64,000 bases of DNA from Teretinema zuelzerae (lineage in GTDB: Bacteria > Spirochaetota > Spirochaetia > Treponematales > Treponemataceae), in assembly GCF_021021555.1 (NCBI RefSeq), contig NZ_JAINWA010000003.1, forward strand, positions 806,001 through 870,000, given 5' to 3'. Position numbers and translations under genes: made by a program. The notes under the pieces were generated by a model that was not told the DNA's origin, made no database searches, and saw only the letters and a list, made by a program, of their open reading frames with translations. Of the stretch, positions 26,656-34,598 are shown piece after piece (position 1 is the stretch's first letter; every line of letters begins with the position of its first letter).

Positions 26656-27788
26656 TCCTCGAAATCTCCCTCCACGGCTATGCGGGCTATTGTGGAAAGA
26701 GAAAACCCTTGAGCCGCTAGTTCGGGGTACATTTCAACGAGTATATTCGCCAGATCATTGGACCAGATATGGCCTATCATGATGGCCGTTCCTTTTTTTT
26801 CCGCTATGTGCATGCCGTTGCGCACGGCTTCCATTATCTCGATCCGATCCTGGCTATTGTCAAGAAACACTGCACGCTCCCAAATGGTCATATTCAAATC
26901 CCGAGCCGCGGCCGGAGCGGCCGTCGCGGAATTAGTCCGGGAGTCGAGGAAATAAATACCCCGCTCCCGCGCGATCTCCAATACGGTCTTCATGGCTTCG
27001 CGGTCGGCGGTGATCATCGATCCTTCATGATTGTTCATGCCCGCTACCGGCCACACCTCGTCAAGATTTTCCCGCACCACAGCGCGGATCTCGTCGGCGC
27101 TCATGCCCTGCCTGATCGCGCCCGGACCCGGATCCATCTTGAGATTCAGGGCTTGCATAGGCTGATGAAGAATAATTTCCTTTCCCGAGGCTCTGATCCG
27201 TTTCGCCGCTTCCCGAGAATACTGTAATCCCGGAAGAACGGCAATAGTGCACGGAAAGGGAAGCCGGAGGAAGGGTTCAAGCTGGGCAAGATTATGTCCC
27301 GCGTCGTCGAAAACGAAAAGGAGAGTTCCCTTTCTCTTCGGAGGCAGCGGTTTTTCAACCGGGGGAGCCGCAGGCGCCGCGACCTTTAGCGGTTCCGTTT
27401 TTTGCGGAGGAACCGGTTTCCGAGGCTGCGGAGCCTTGACAGCCGGCGGAACGCCCCTTGCGCCGGCGGGTTCTTTGACGGGCGGCGGCGATTCAGGCTT
27501 TTGTGCCGGCGCGGTGCGCTCGACCGCCGGCGCTGCGACCGGGGAAGAAGCGGATGGCGCTTCGACCAGGGGCGAAGAAGCCGGCGACTCGCGAGCGGCG
27601 GACGGAGGAGCTTCCGGCGGCGAAGCCCCGGGAGATGACGGACGGGAGACAGCCGGAGCCGACGACGCCGGCTGTGCGGAAGAGGCTGACGGGTTTTCCG
27701 GAAAATGGCGTACGGCCAAAAGGACGGCGGATATAACAAAAACCGCCGCAAGGAGAATCAGGTTGAACCTGAATTCCGCGGCGGTCAT
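26652..27788 (-). CDS. Divergent polysaccharide deacetylase family protein (DUF610/YibQ type), membrane-anchored
   Basis: 378 residues from ATG 27788. A hydrophobic anchor (about residues 6-25) is followed by a Pro/Ala/Ser-rich linker of about 110 residues. The catalytic-type domain begins at GTLLFVFDDAGHNLAQLEPFL and contains ILHQPMQALN, GMNNHEGSMIT, YFLDSRTN and MIGHIWSNDL, as in divergent polysaccharide deacetylase 2. It should act on the periplasmic side, probably on cell-wall glycans. The ATG overlaps a 19-codon Lys-rich reading frame. One extra base in an A7 tract would fuse the two, giving a Lys-rich cytoplasmic tail before the membrane anchor. Confidence 0.85.
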   Translation of the reverse strand: MTAAEFRFNLILLAAVFVISAVLLAVRHFPENPSASSAQPASSAPAVSRPSSPGASPPEAPPSAARESPASSPLVEAPSASSPVAAPAVERTAPAQKPESPPPVKEPAGARGVPPAVKAPQPRKPVPPQKTEPLKVAAPAAPPVEKPLPPKRKGTLLFVFDDAGHNLAQLEPFLRLPFPCTIAVLPGLQYSREAAKRIRASGKEIILHQPMQALNLKMDPGPGAIRQGMSADEIRAVVRENLDEVWPVAGMNNHEGSMITADREAMKTVLEIARERGIYFLDSRTNSATAAPAAARDLNMTIWERAVFLDNSQDRIEIMEAVRNGMHIAEKKGTAIMIGHIWSNDLANILVEMYPELAAQGFSLSTIARIAVEGDFEE

Positions 27789-27844
27789 TTTCTTTTTTTG
27801 CGTGCGGTTTTCTTTTTACGGGTTGTTTTCTTTGTCGGAGCCAT
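27785..27844 (-). CDS. 19-codon Lys/Arg-rich leader ORF before the deacetylase
   Basis: ATG at 27844 to TGA at 27785 encodes MAPTKKTTRKKKTARKKRK. The stop overlaps the deacetylase start (ATGA). A promoter with a perfect TTGACA, a 17-nt spacer and TATCTT ends 8 nt before this ATG, in the same layout as other leaderless genes here. The ORF contains an A7 tract (27793-27799); adding one A joins it in frame to the deacetylase. It may be a coupling leader peptide or the true N-terminus separated by a frameshift or sequencing error. Confidence 0.5.
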   Translation of the reverse strand: MAPTKKTTRKKKTARKKRK

Positions 27845-27852
27845 CGGTCTCA

Positions 27853-27881
27853 AAGATAAAGACCGGAAGCTCCGCTGTCAA
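27853..27881 (-). promoter_or_regulatory. Promoter for the Lys-rich leader ORF and deacetylase
   Basis: Minus strand: TTGACA (27881-27876, overlapping the sigma-factor stop codon), 17-nt spacer, TATCTT (27858-27853), then 8 nt to the leader ATG at 27844. Confidence 0.55.
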
Positions 27882-28705
27882 CCGTATACGAGCTCCCGCA
27901 GTTCGGAGGATCGGGTTTTAAGCTTTCGAAGCGCCCTGAGTTCGATTTGCCTGATGGTTTCCGCTGAAACGCCGTACTGGCCGCCGATTGTCTTCAGAGT
28001 CTGCGGTTTTCCTTCGTTCTGCAGATTATACCGCTTCATCATGATGTCGCGTTCGGTATCCTTGAGATCCGATAAAATATTCACCAGCGAATCCTGCGTG
28101 TACTTTTTCATAAATTCTTCTTCAGGATTATAGGTGGTGTCCGGAATCAGATCCTTGAGGGAGGCTGAATCCTCTGAATCGAGCTGCACATCGAGGCTGG
28201 TCACCGCGCCGGAGCACCGCATGATCTCGCACACGTCGCGCAGGGAAAGATTAAGATGGTCGGCAAGCTCCTGTGCGTTCGGCAGGCGGGAGAGCTTCTG
28301 GAACAGCTCGGACGACGCGCGGCGGATCCGGTTCGCGAGCTCCTCCTTGCGGAACGGCAGGCGGATGAGCCTCTTTTTATTCGCGATCGCGCGGGTGATG
28401 GACTGTTGAATCCACCAGCAGGCGTAGGTAGAGAATCTGACATTGTAGCCGAATTCGTATTTCTGGGCCGCGGTGATCAGCCCGAGATTACCTTCCTGAA
28501 TAATGTCGAGCAACGGCATATCAGGTGCGGCGTATTTTCTGGCCACGGTTACAACCAGACGCAGATTGGACTCGATCAGTTTTTTTCTAGCGCAAATGTC
28601 TCCAGCCTGTATCTTCTTCGATAATTCAAGCTCTTCATCAAAACTAAGCAACGGATACTTTCTGATTTCTTTAAGGTACTCATTTATTGAATCTTGATCG
28701 CACAT
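27878..28705 (-). CDS. RpoS-like group 2 sigma-70 family factor
   Basis: 275 residues. Region 1.2 (DSINEYLKEIRKYPLL), region 2 (LIESNLRLVVTVARKY, LLDIIQEGNLGLI, RFSTYACWWIQQSITRAI), region 3 and region 4.2 (helix-turn-helix LKTIGGQYGVSAETIRQIELRALRKL) are complete. The absence of region 1.1 and the size match RpoS-like alternative factors rather than the housekeeping RpoD. It is preceded by a sigma-54-type promoter with a 10-nt leader and a GGGGG ribosome site, recalling rpoS control in Borrelia. The deacetylase and tsaD lie downstream on the same strand and could be read from the same promoter. I do not assign a symbol because orthology to RpoS is not proved. Confidence 0.9.
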   Translation of the reverse strand: MCDQDSINEYLKEIRKYPLLSFDEELELSKKIQAGDICARKKLIESNLRLVVTVARKYAAPDMPLLDIIQEGNLGLITAAQKYEFGYNVRFSTYACWWIQQSITRAIANKKRLIRLPFRKEELANRIRRASSELFQKLSRLPNAQELADHLNLSLRDVCEIMRCSGAVTSLDVQLDSEDSASLKDLIPDTTYNPEEEFMKKYTQDSLVNILSDLKDTERDIMMKRYNLQNEGKPQTLKTIGGQYGVSAETIRQIELRALRKLKTRSSELRELVYG

Positions 28706-28725
28706 AATGCCCCCGACACCTAATA

Positions 28726-28742
28726 AGCAAGAATCATGCCAA
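28726..28742 (-). promoter_or_regulatory. Sigma-54 (-24/-12) promoter of the RpoS-like gene
   Basis: Minus strand TTGGCATGATTCTTGCT: GG and GC are separated by exactly 10 nt and the core TGGCA-N6-TTGCT matches the RpoN consensus except for one base. The expected start site is near 28715, ten bases before the ATG. Confidence 0.75.
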
Positions 28743-28812
28743 GTTCATCAGGAGTAAAACAAGATGTACATTTCTATATATAGTAACGGTTTTCATCCAG
28801 AGAGATAAAGGT

Positions 28813-28836
28813 AAAGGATGCAATACTGTATCCTTT
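28813..28836. promoter_or_regulatory. 24-bp palindrome, candidate activator site upstream of the sigma-54 promoter
   Basis: Arms AAAGGAT and ATCCTTT are perfect over 7 bp and the whole 24-bp element matches its reverse complement at 20 positions. Its centre lies about 110 bp upstream of the predicted start, the usual distance for an RpoN enhancer-binding protein. A weaker palindrome TTACA-N4-TGTAA lies at 28874-28887. The rest of 28706-28937 holds no gene. Confidence 0.5.
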
Positions 28837-28937
28837 CGTGCACAATAATGGCGAGAAACTGTATGATAAAGTGTTACAGCATTGTAAATTCAGGCAGATA
28901 AACGCGATGCATAACACAGAAAAAGGTAAAAAACAAT

Positions 28938-28962
28938 AAAAAAGGGCCGATAATTCGGCCCC
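28938..28962 (-). terminator. Rho-independent terminator after the M20 peptidase
   Basis: Minus-strand stem GGGCCGA/TCGGCCC followed by TTTTTT, 27 nt after the peptidase stop. Confidence 0.9.
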
Positions 28963-28988
28963 TGTATACAAAAATGCACAGCTCTGAA

Positions 28989-30224
28989 TCAGGAAGGAAG
29001 GCCCTTGAGCATGAGCGCGCACATGACTGACGAGTCGCCGACAAGATTATCCAAAAGACAATATTCATTCGGCTGATGGGCTGTTTCATCCATTCTGCTC
29101 CACACCACGGCGTCGTACCCGGCGTTCCGCAAATAGGCGCCCACGGTTCCGCCGCCGATGCCGATGGGCCGTGCTTTCACCCCGTAGATCGTCTCGATCG
29201 CCGCGGAGAGCGCTTTCACGACGGGAGCATCTACCGGTGTCGAACGCGATTCGACGGCCTGTTCCTCGATCCAGGAAATAGACACGCCGTGTTTTTGTTC
29301 GACAAGGCGGACAAGCTCCGTTATCCTTGTTCGCACCTGAGACAGGGGGTAGCAGGGAAGAATGCGGCAGTCCATGCAGAACACGTCGTCTCCGGGAATC
29401 GTATTTATGTTCGGCACATTCGCTTCTTTTTTCGTCGGCTGGAAAGTTGACCGGTCGGGCTCGAACAGGGGATCGCGGCGGTCGAACTCCTGCTCAAGAG
29501 CGTTCAACCGGAGCGCCAGATCGCAGGCAGCAAGATGCGCGTTCGCGCCCTGATCCGGGCGGGAACCGTGGGTTTGCTTTCCCTTCGTGGAAAATTTCAG
29601 CCACAGAAGGTTTTTCTCGGCGACTTCGATGGTCGCGCCCTGTTCGTCTCCGCCGTCGGGTATCACGATGATGTCCTGGGGGCGGAAGAGGTTGTGCTCG
29701 CGCAGGAGGTACTGGATGCCGTAGGCGGATCCGACTTCCTCATCGGCCACGAACAAGAGTTTCACCGTATGCGACGGAACGATGCCGGTGCGGAGAAACG
29801 CGAGGGCGGCGAAAATGGAAGACACCAGACCCTGCTGGTTATCCTCCACCCCCCTGCCGTAAATTTTTCCGTTTTCTTCCTTCACTGTCCAGGGATCGGT
29901 GTTCCATTTCGACAGGTCTCCCGGAGGCACGACGTCGAGGTGGGTCATGAACCACAGAGTCCTCGAGGGATCCTTTCCCGGTATGGTGACGACAAGATTT
30001 GGCCGTGTGCCGGAGGGAACGCGGGAATCGGGCGCGTCGTAGCGTTCGAACGAGGAAAAGCCCATTTCGCGGAGCGCGAGGGCGAGGGCTTCGCACTTTG
30101 CCAGCTCTCCATCTCCGCCGGACTCGGGAGCCAGGGCGGGAACAGAAGTCAACAGCGTTTCAAGGGAGACCATCTCCCGAACCTGCGAGGCGATAAAGCC
30201 CTTCAGGGTATCAAGTTCATTCAT
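28989..30224 (-). CDS. M20-family metallopeptidase (ArgE/DapE/Acy1 type)
   Basis: 411 residues. Metal-binding motifs are present in order: MTHLDVVPPG, RGVEDNQQGL, VADEEVGSAYG, VIPDGGDEQG and the C-terminal AHQPNEYCLLDN. These enzymes hydrolyse amide bonds of N-acyl amino acids or short peptides with two zinc ions. The segment GIGGGTVGAYLRNAGYDAVVWSR near the end is typical of the DapE-like branch, but the substrate cannot be read from sequence. AAGGA precedes the ATG. galE lies 30 nt upstream, so the two are likely in one operon, and a terminator follows. Confidence 0.88.
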   Translation of the reverse strand: MNELDTLKGFIASQVREMVSLETLLTSVPALAPESGGDGELAKCEALALALREMGFSSFERYDAPDSRVPSGTRPNLVVTIPGKDPSRTLWFMTHLDVVPPGDLSKWNTDPWTVKEENGKIYGRGVEDNQQGLVSSIFAALAFLRTGIVPSHTVKLLFVADEEVGSAYGIQYLLREHNLFRPQDIIVIPDGGDEQGATIEVAEKNLLWLKFSTKGKQTHGSRPDQGANAHLAACDLALRLNALEQEFDRRDPLFEPDRSTFQPTKKEANVPNINTIPGDDVFCMDCRILPCYPLSQVRTRITELVRLVEQKHGVSISWIEEQAVESRSTPVDAPVVKALSAAIETIYGVKARPIGIGGGTVGAYLRNAGYDAVVWSRMDETAHQPNEYCLLDNLVGDSSVMCALMLKGLPS

Positions 30225-30253
30225 GTTTCATCCTTACAAGACGTTCTTACGAT

Positions 30254-31237
30254 TCAAACCTTCGGAGCTTTCGCGTTTTTGTACACGGCCCAGGTGGAGC
30301 TGATGAGGGTGTCCACATCAGAGTATCGGGGATTCCACTCGATCTTTTCTTTCGCAAGGGCCGATGTCGCGTACAGGGCCGAGGCGTCTCCGGGACGGCG
30401 GCCGACGTACTTGGCGGGAATCTCCTTGCCGGTGATTTTCCTGGCGGCTTCCACCATCTCGGTCACGCTGACTCCTGTTTCGCTTCCCAGGTTGACCGTC
30501 AAACTCTCTTTCCTGGAACTAATATACTCAAGCGCCTTGACGTGGGCTACCGCGAGATCGGAGACATGAACGTAATCGCGGATGCAGGTGCCGTCGCGGG
30601 TGTCGTAATCCTGCCCGAAAATCTGGAGTTCCTTGCGCCAGCCGGCGGCGACTTCCATGATGATGGGAAGAAGATTCTGGGGATTCCGCTCGAGGCCGGT
30701 GATTTCTCCCGAAGGGTCGTAGCCTGCCGCGTTGAAATAGCGAAGGGCAGCGAACTTGATGCCGCGGATGACGTCGTACCATTTGAGAAAGCGTTCGATT
30801 TCCAGCTTGGTAAAGCCGTAGTAGCTTTCGGGATTCGTAGGGTGCTTCTCGTCCATCGGCACATACTCGGGCTGGCCGAATGTTGCGGCAGAGGAGGAGA
30901 ACACGATGTTTTTGCATCCGTTGGCGCTCATCGCGTTCAGGATGTTGAGGGTTCCGGTGATGTTGTTCACCGAATATTTTTCAGGCTCGGACATTGATTC
31001 TCCGACGGCCTTGAACGCGGCGAGGTGGACGCAGGCGTCGAAGCCCTTCGCGAAGGCCCCGTTGATGTCGTCAGGATGGCGTATATCTCCGGCGATGAAA
31101 CCGGCGCCCGGAAAGAGGTTCCCGAGCTGGCCCGACGAAAGATTGTCGAAAACGGTTACCGCATGGCCCGCCGAAAGAAGCGCTTTAACTACGTGGCTGC
31201 CGATGTATCCGGCGCCGCCAATTACCAATACCTTCAT
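30254..31237 (-). CDS. galE: UDP-glucose 4-epimerase
   Basis: 327 residues from ATG 31237, chosen because GGAGGAAAA precedes it and the ATG overlaps the upstream stop (ATGA). The NAD-binding GGAGYIGSHVV opens the protein; the catalytic Ser/Tyr/Lys appear as SSSAATFG and YYGFTKLEIE. It interconverts UDP-glucose and UDP-galactose (possibly the N-acetyl forms) and feeds surface glycan or glycolipid synthesis. Confidence 0.95.
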   Translation of the reverse strand: MKVLVIGGAGYIGSHVVKALLSAGHAVTVFDNLSSGQLGNLFPGAGFIAGDIRHPDDINGAFAKGFDACVHLAAFKAVGESMSEPEKYSVNNITGTLNILNAMSANGCKNIVFSSSAATFGQPEYVPMDEKHPTNPESYYGFTKLEIERFLKWYDVIRGIKFAALRYFNAAGYDPSGEITGLERNPQNLLPIIMEVAAGWRKELQIFGQDYDTRDGTCIRDYVHVSDLAVAHVKALEYISSRKESLTVNLGSETGVSVTEMVEAARKITGKEIPAKYVGRRPGDASALYATSALAKEKIEWNPRYSDVDTLISSTWAVYKNAKAPKV

Positions 31238-33249
31238 GATTTTTCCTCCAATTGAAGCAGGACTTCTTCCCACTGGGCGGATAAATCCGCTGCCAGGGCT
31301 TCCAGTCTCTCTATTTCGCTTTGCACAAATTTACTTTTTTCGCCGTCGGAATAGACCGCGGGATCGCACAATTCGGCCTCCCGAGTCGTTTTTTCAGATT
31401 CAGCAGCCTCTATCTCCGAAAGAAGACGCTGCTCTTCCTTCTCGAGTTTTCGCCGTTCAGCCTTATAGCGCTTTTCCTCTTCATAGGAACGGGCCCCGGA
31501 AGAAGACTGAACCGAAACCGAAACGGAAGAAGCGGAGGGCGATTTCTTTCCGGAGGGCGAGCCTTCGCCGGAAAACGAGCCGGCAGCCTCGGCTTCCCGT
31601 TCGAGCTGCGATAGATAATATCCGTAATCGCCCGGAAAGTTACGCACGCGCGACGGAATTCTCGTTCCGGCATCCGAAGCTGGGTCTCCGGCGGTGAGTT
31701 CGAGAACCCGGGTAGCCAAACCCTGAATGAAGCCGCGGTCGTGCGAAACAAAGATCACGGTGCCGCCGAATTCCTTGAGCGCTTCAAGGAGGACGTCCTT
31801 GGAATGCAAGTCCAGGTGGTTCGTCGGTTCGTCCAGGATGAGAAGATTCAGAGGCTTCAGGAGAAGGCGCAACAGGGCGAGACGGCTTTTCTCTCCTCCG
31901 GAAAGCACGTTCACCGGCTTGTAGATATCGTCGCCCCGGAAAAGAAAGGACGCAAGCATGTCGCGGAGGCGGGGAATGAGCTCTAGAGGGGCTTCGGACT
32001 CCAGAAGATCGAGAATCTTTTCCGGACCGGTAAGGGTTTCCGCGTTGTCCTGGGAGAAATAGCCGGCGGCTACGCCAGATCCGAGGGTTACGGTCCCGCC
32101 GGTCGCCTGATCCTGGCCGGCGAGTATGCGCAGCAAGGTCGATTTACCGGCACCGTTGCGTCCGACAACGACGAGGCGTTCGTCTTTTTCCAGCACGAAG
32201 TCGAGATTGTCGATAATCAGCCGGTCGCCGTAGCTTCTGCGCAAGCCCTTGGCGGTAAGGACCAACCGGCCCGAATGCGGGGCTGGAGGAAAACGGAAGC
32301 GCATTTTCTTGAGGCTCTCCGGGATTTCGATCCGCTCGATTTTTTCGAGCCTCTTGATCCGGTCCTGCACCATGGCGGCCTTCGACGCGTTATAGCGGAA
32401 GCGGCGGATGAAATCCTCAGTGCGGGCGATTTCTTCCTGCTGCTCCTCGTATTTTTTCATAAGGGATTCGAGCTCCTGGGCCCGGATCTGTTCGTAGCGG
32501 GTATAGGTGCCGGCATAACGCTTCAGCGCGCCGCCGAAAAGCTCGTACACCTCGTTGATGGTGACGTCCAGAAAATACCGGTCATGGCTGACGATGAGAA
32601 AGCCGCCAGAGAAATCCGAAAGCCAGGACTCCAGCCAGTTGCGGGCCTCAAGATCGAGATAGTTGGTCGGTTCGTCGAGAAGAAGAATATCGGGCTTTTC
32701 AAGCAGGATCTTCGCAAGCGCGACGCGCATCTGCCAGCCGCCCGAAAACTCGGAGACGTTTCGGCCGAGATCCTCGAGCGAAAAGCCCAAACCAAGAAGC
32801 GTTTGCTCGGCAAGGGTGTGGCGGCGGTGCCAGCCCGATTCCTCGAGGGCCTGCTGGGCTTCGTGGTGCTCCTCGACCAGGCGAGCGATGCGTGTTTCGT
32901 CGCCCCCGAGAGAACCGGTGCGGGCAAGCTCCTCGCCCAGGGCTTCCATCCGCTCGAGCAGCTCGCGGCCGCGGGAAAAAGCCGTTTCGACTTCTTCGAT
33001 CAAGGGCCGGCCCGTATGCACAATACCGGATTGGGGAAGATAGGACACGCGGGTGCCCTTCTGGATCGCCCGTTCTCCGCCGTCGGGAGCGATGGTTCCG
33101 GCGAGCACCTTCATCAGGGTCGATTTTCCCGAACCGTTGGCGCCGGCAAGGGCCGCGCGCGTGCCCGCGGCGAGATTCAAAGAGACGCTGTCGAGTATAT
33201 CGCGATTCCCGAAGGCCAGAGAAACCCGGGAAAACTGTACAAAAGCCAT
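31234..33249 (-). CDS. ABC-F family ATPase (Uup/YdiF-like ribosome-associated)
   Basis: 671 residues with two ABC domains: Walker A GANGSGKST and GRNGAGKST, signatures FSGGW and LSGGE, and Walker B LLLDEPTNYLD and LILDEPTNHLD. The inter-domain linker (about residues 240-300) is the ABC-F P-site tRNA-interaction motif. A Ser-rich spacer and a Glu/Lys coiled coil form the C-terminus. There are no membrane segments, so it is a translation factor rather than a transporter. Its ATG overlaps the upstream stop (TAATG) and its own stop overlaps galE. Confidence 0.93.
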   Translation of the reverse strand: MAFVQFSRVSLAFGNRDILDSVSLNLAAGTRAALAGANGSGKSTLMKVLAGTIAPDGGERAIQKGTRVSYLPQSGIVHTGRPLIEEVETAFSRGRELLERMEALGEELARTGSLGGDETRIARLVEEHHEAQQALEESGWHRRHTLAEQTLLGLGFSLEDLGRNVSEFSGGWQMRVALAKILLEKPDILLLDEPTNYLDLEARNWLESWLSDFSGGFLIVSHDRYFLDVTINEVYELFGGALKRYAGTYTRYEQIRAQELESLMKKYEEQQEEIARTEDFIRRFRYNASKAAMVQDRIKRLEKIERIEIPESLKKMRFRFPPAPHSGRLVLTAKGLRRSYGDRLIIDNLDFVLEKDERLVVVGRNGAGKSTLLRILAGQDQATGGTVTLGSGVAAGYFSQDNAETLTGPEKILDLLESEAPLELIPRLRDMLASFLFRGDDIYKPVNVLSGGEKSRLALLRLLLKPLNLLILDEPTNHLDLHSKDVLLEALKEFGGTVIFVSHDRGFIQGLATRVLELTAGDPASDAGTRIPSRVRNFPGDYGYYLSQLEREAEAAGSFSGEGSPSGKKSPSASSVSVSVQSSSGARSYEEEKRYKAERRKLEKEEQRLLSEIEAAESEKTTREAELCDPAVYSDGEKSKFVQSEIERLEALAADLSAQWEEVLLQLEEKS

Positions 33250-34580
33250 TAATAAACCTCGTTTGCGGGACTGAAAAAGAGAACCGTGGGAGTAAGATTC
33301 CGGGACTGCACGAGAGCGTCCTTCACGGAAAGGACATGTTCAAGCTTCAAGCCCTCGGAGGAAAGCTGATACAGGAAGTGAATCCAGGAATCCGAGCCGT
33401 CGAACTTGAAGGAGAGCACGCCGTCGAAATCGCCGGACCAGGAAGCGGGAATAAACACCCTGTTTTCGACGCTGCCGCCCGCTCCGGAACCTGCCGGGAT
33501 TATCTGCGGGCTTAGCAGCTGGTATCCGCTCCAGAGGAAGCGTCCGGTTTCGGGGAACTGCAGCACTCCGTAATTGCCTGAACTGAAGGCGCGGCTCAGC
33601 GAGCGGATAGATTCGAGAACCGAGTCCCGGCGGGCCCGCTCTTCGCTGACGAGAGACTCCGGAGAGGAATCCAGGGCGGCGAAATAATGAGCCTGGGGCA
33701 TGCCGTTCTCGTCGGTAAACTGGACTAAAATGGAATTGCGGCGGCGAACCTGAACAGACAGCGTCGAGCCTTCGAAGCGGTAGTCTCCGTCGTCTCCCCG
33801 TACAACCGAGGAATACGGGAAGGTCCTGACGCCGGTTTCGTCTTCGATCCTGGCCACCAGGGAATCCCGGCCGGGGAAAAAACCCCATTGGGGACTGATT
33901 TTATCAAGATCGATGCGAGAGCTTTCGATCATCGTTCTCCAGGAATCAGGGTACCAGGCGCGGGAAAGAAGGTTCTCCAGCACCGGATCGGGTCCCGAGT
34001 CGGTCTGAACGATCTGTTCGCCGGTGTATTCCCGTTCGTCGATTATCGTCAGATTATAGGAATAGCACCAGCCCAGAGATCCGTCGTCCGTCATCACTTC
34101 GTACCAATCGCCCGGAAGAGCCGAGTTTCCCGACATGACGGGGGCGCCCTCTCCCTTGCGTACCAGTTTTATCTGCTGGCCCGCGCGGAGGCGGTATACC
34201 TGGCGCGCCGTGTTCTCGGGGGCGCTGCGTATCGGAAGCCCGTCGATCTTGACCAGGGCGTAGGTGTACCGGTATTCGGCGTCACGTTGAGCGGCTTTTC
34301 GGGCGGCGGAACGCGACTTATAGAGCTGTATCTGCCACAGAGGCACTTCGAGGCGGTCCTTCGAGTCTTTCGAACCGATTACATAGACTTTGCCGATATT
34401 CGACTGGACGAAAACGGGAACTACGTCTCCCGCGTGCAAATCATGATCGGGAACCGACCAGGCGAGAACGCCGTAGCCGATTTTTCCGCCGCAGGAAGAC
34501 ACTGCCAAGAGAGAGAGAAGGAGAAAAATCCTCAGGATGTTTGCAGAAAAGCGTCTGTTTAGAGAAAAAATCATCACCAC
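33249..34580 (-). CDS. SH3-domain lipoprotein, function unknown
   Basis: About 443 residues. The start is uncertain: TTG 34592, GTG 34580 (best spaced from GAGG) or ATG 34574. A lipoprotein signal ends LLAVSSC. A bacterial SH3-like domain follows (YALVKIDGLPIRSAPENTARQVYRLRAGQQI in the region of residues 95-150, with DWYEVMTDDGSLGWCYSYNLTI). The C-terminal 250 residues are beta-rich and unfamiliar. Such SH3 lipoproteins often bind peptidoglycan or partner proteins at the envelope. It sits between an MFS-HEAT gene and an ABC-F gene in one operon. Confidence 0.75.
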   Translation of the reverse strand: MVMIFSLNRRFSANILRIFLLLSLLAVSSCGGKIGYGVLAWSVPDHDLHAGDVVPVFVQSNIGKVYVIGSKDSKDRLEVPLWQIQLYKSRSAARKAAQRDAEYRYTYALVKIDGLPIRSAPENTARQVYRLRAGQQIKLVRKGEGAPVMSGNSALPGDWYEVMTDDGSLGWCYSYNLTIIDEREYTGEQIVQTDSGPDPVLENLLSRAWYPDSWRTMIESSRIDLDKISPQWGFFPGRDSLVARIEDETGVRTFPYSSVVRGDDGDYRFEGSTLSVQVRRRNSILVQFTDENGMPQAHYFAALDSSPESLVSEERARRDSVLESIRSLSRAFSSGNYGVLQFPETGRFLWSGYQLLSPQIIPAGSGAGGSVENRVFIPASWSGDFDGVLSFKFDGSDSWIHFLYQLSSEGLKLEHVLSVKDALVQSRNLTPTVLFFSPANEVY

Positions 34581-34598
34581 ACAATACCTCAAGAGGAG

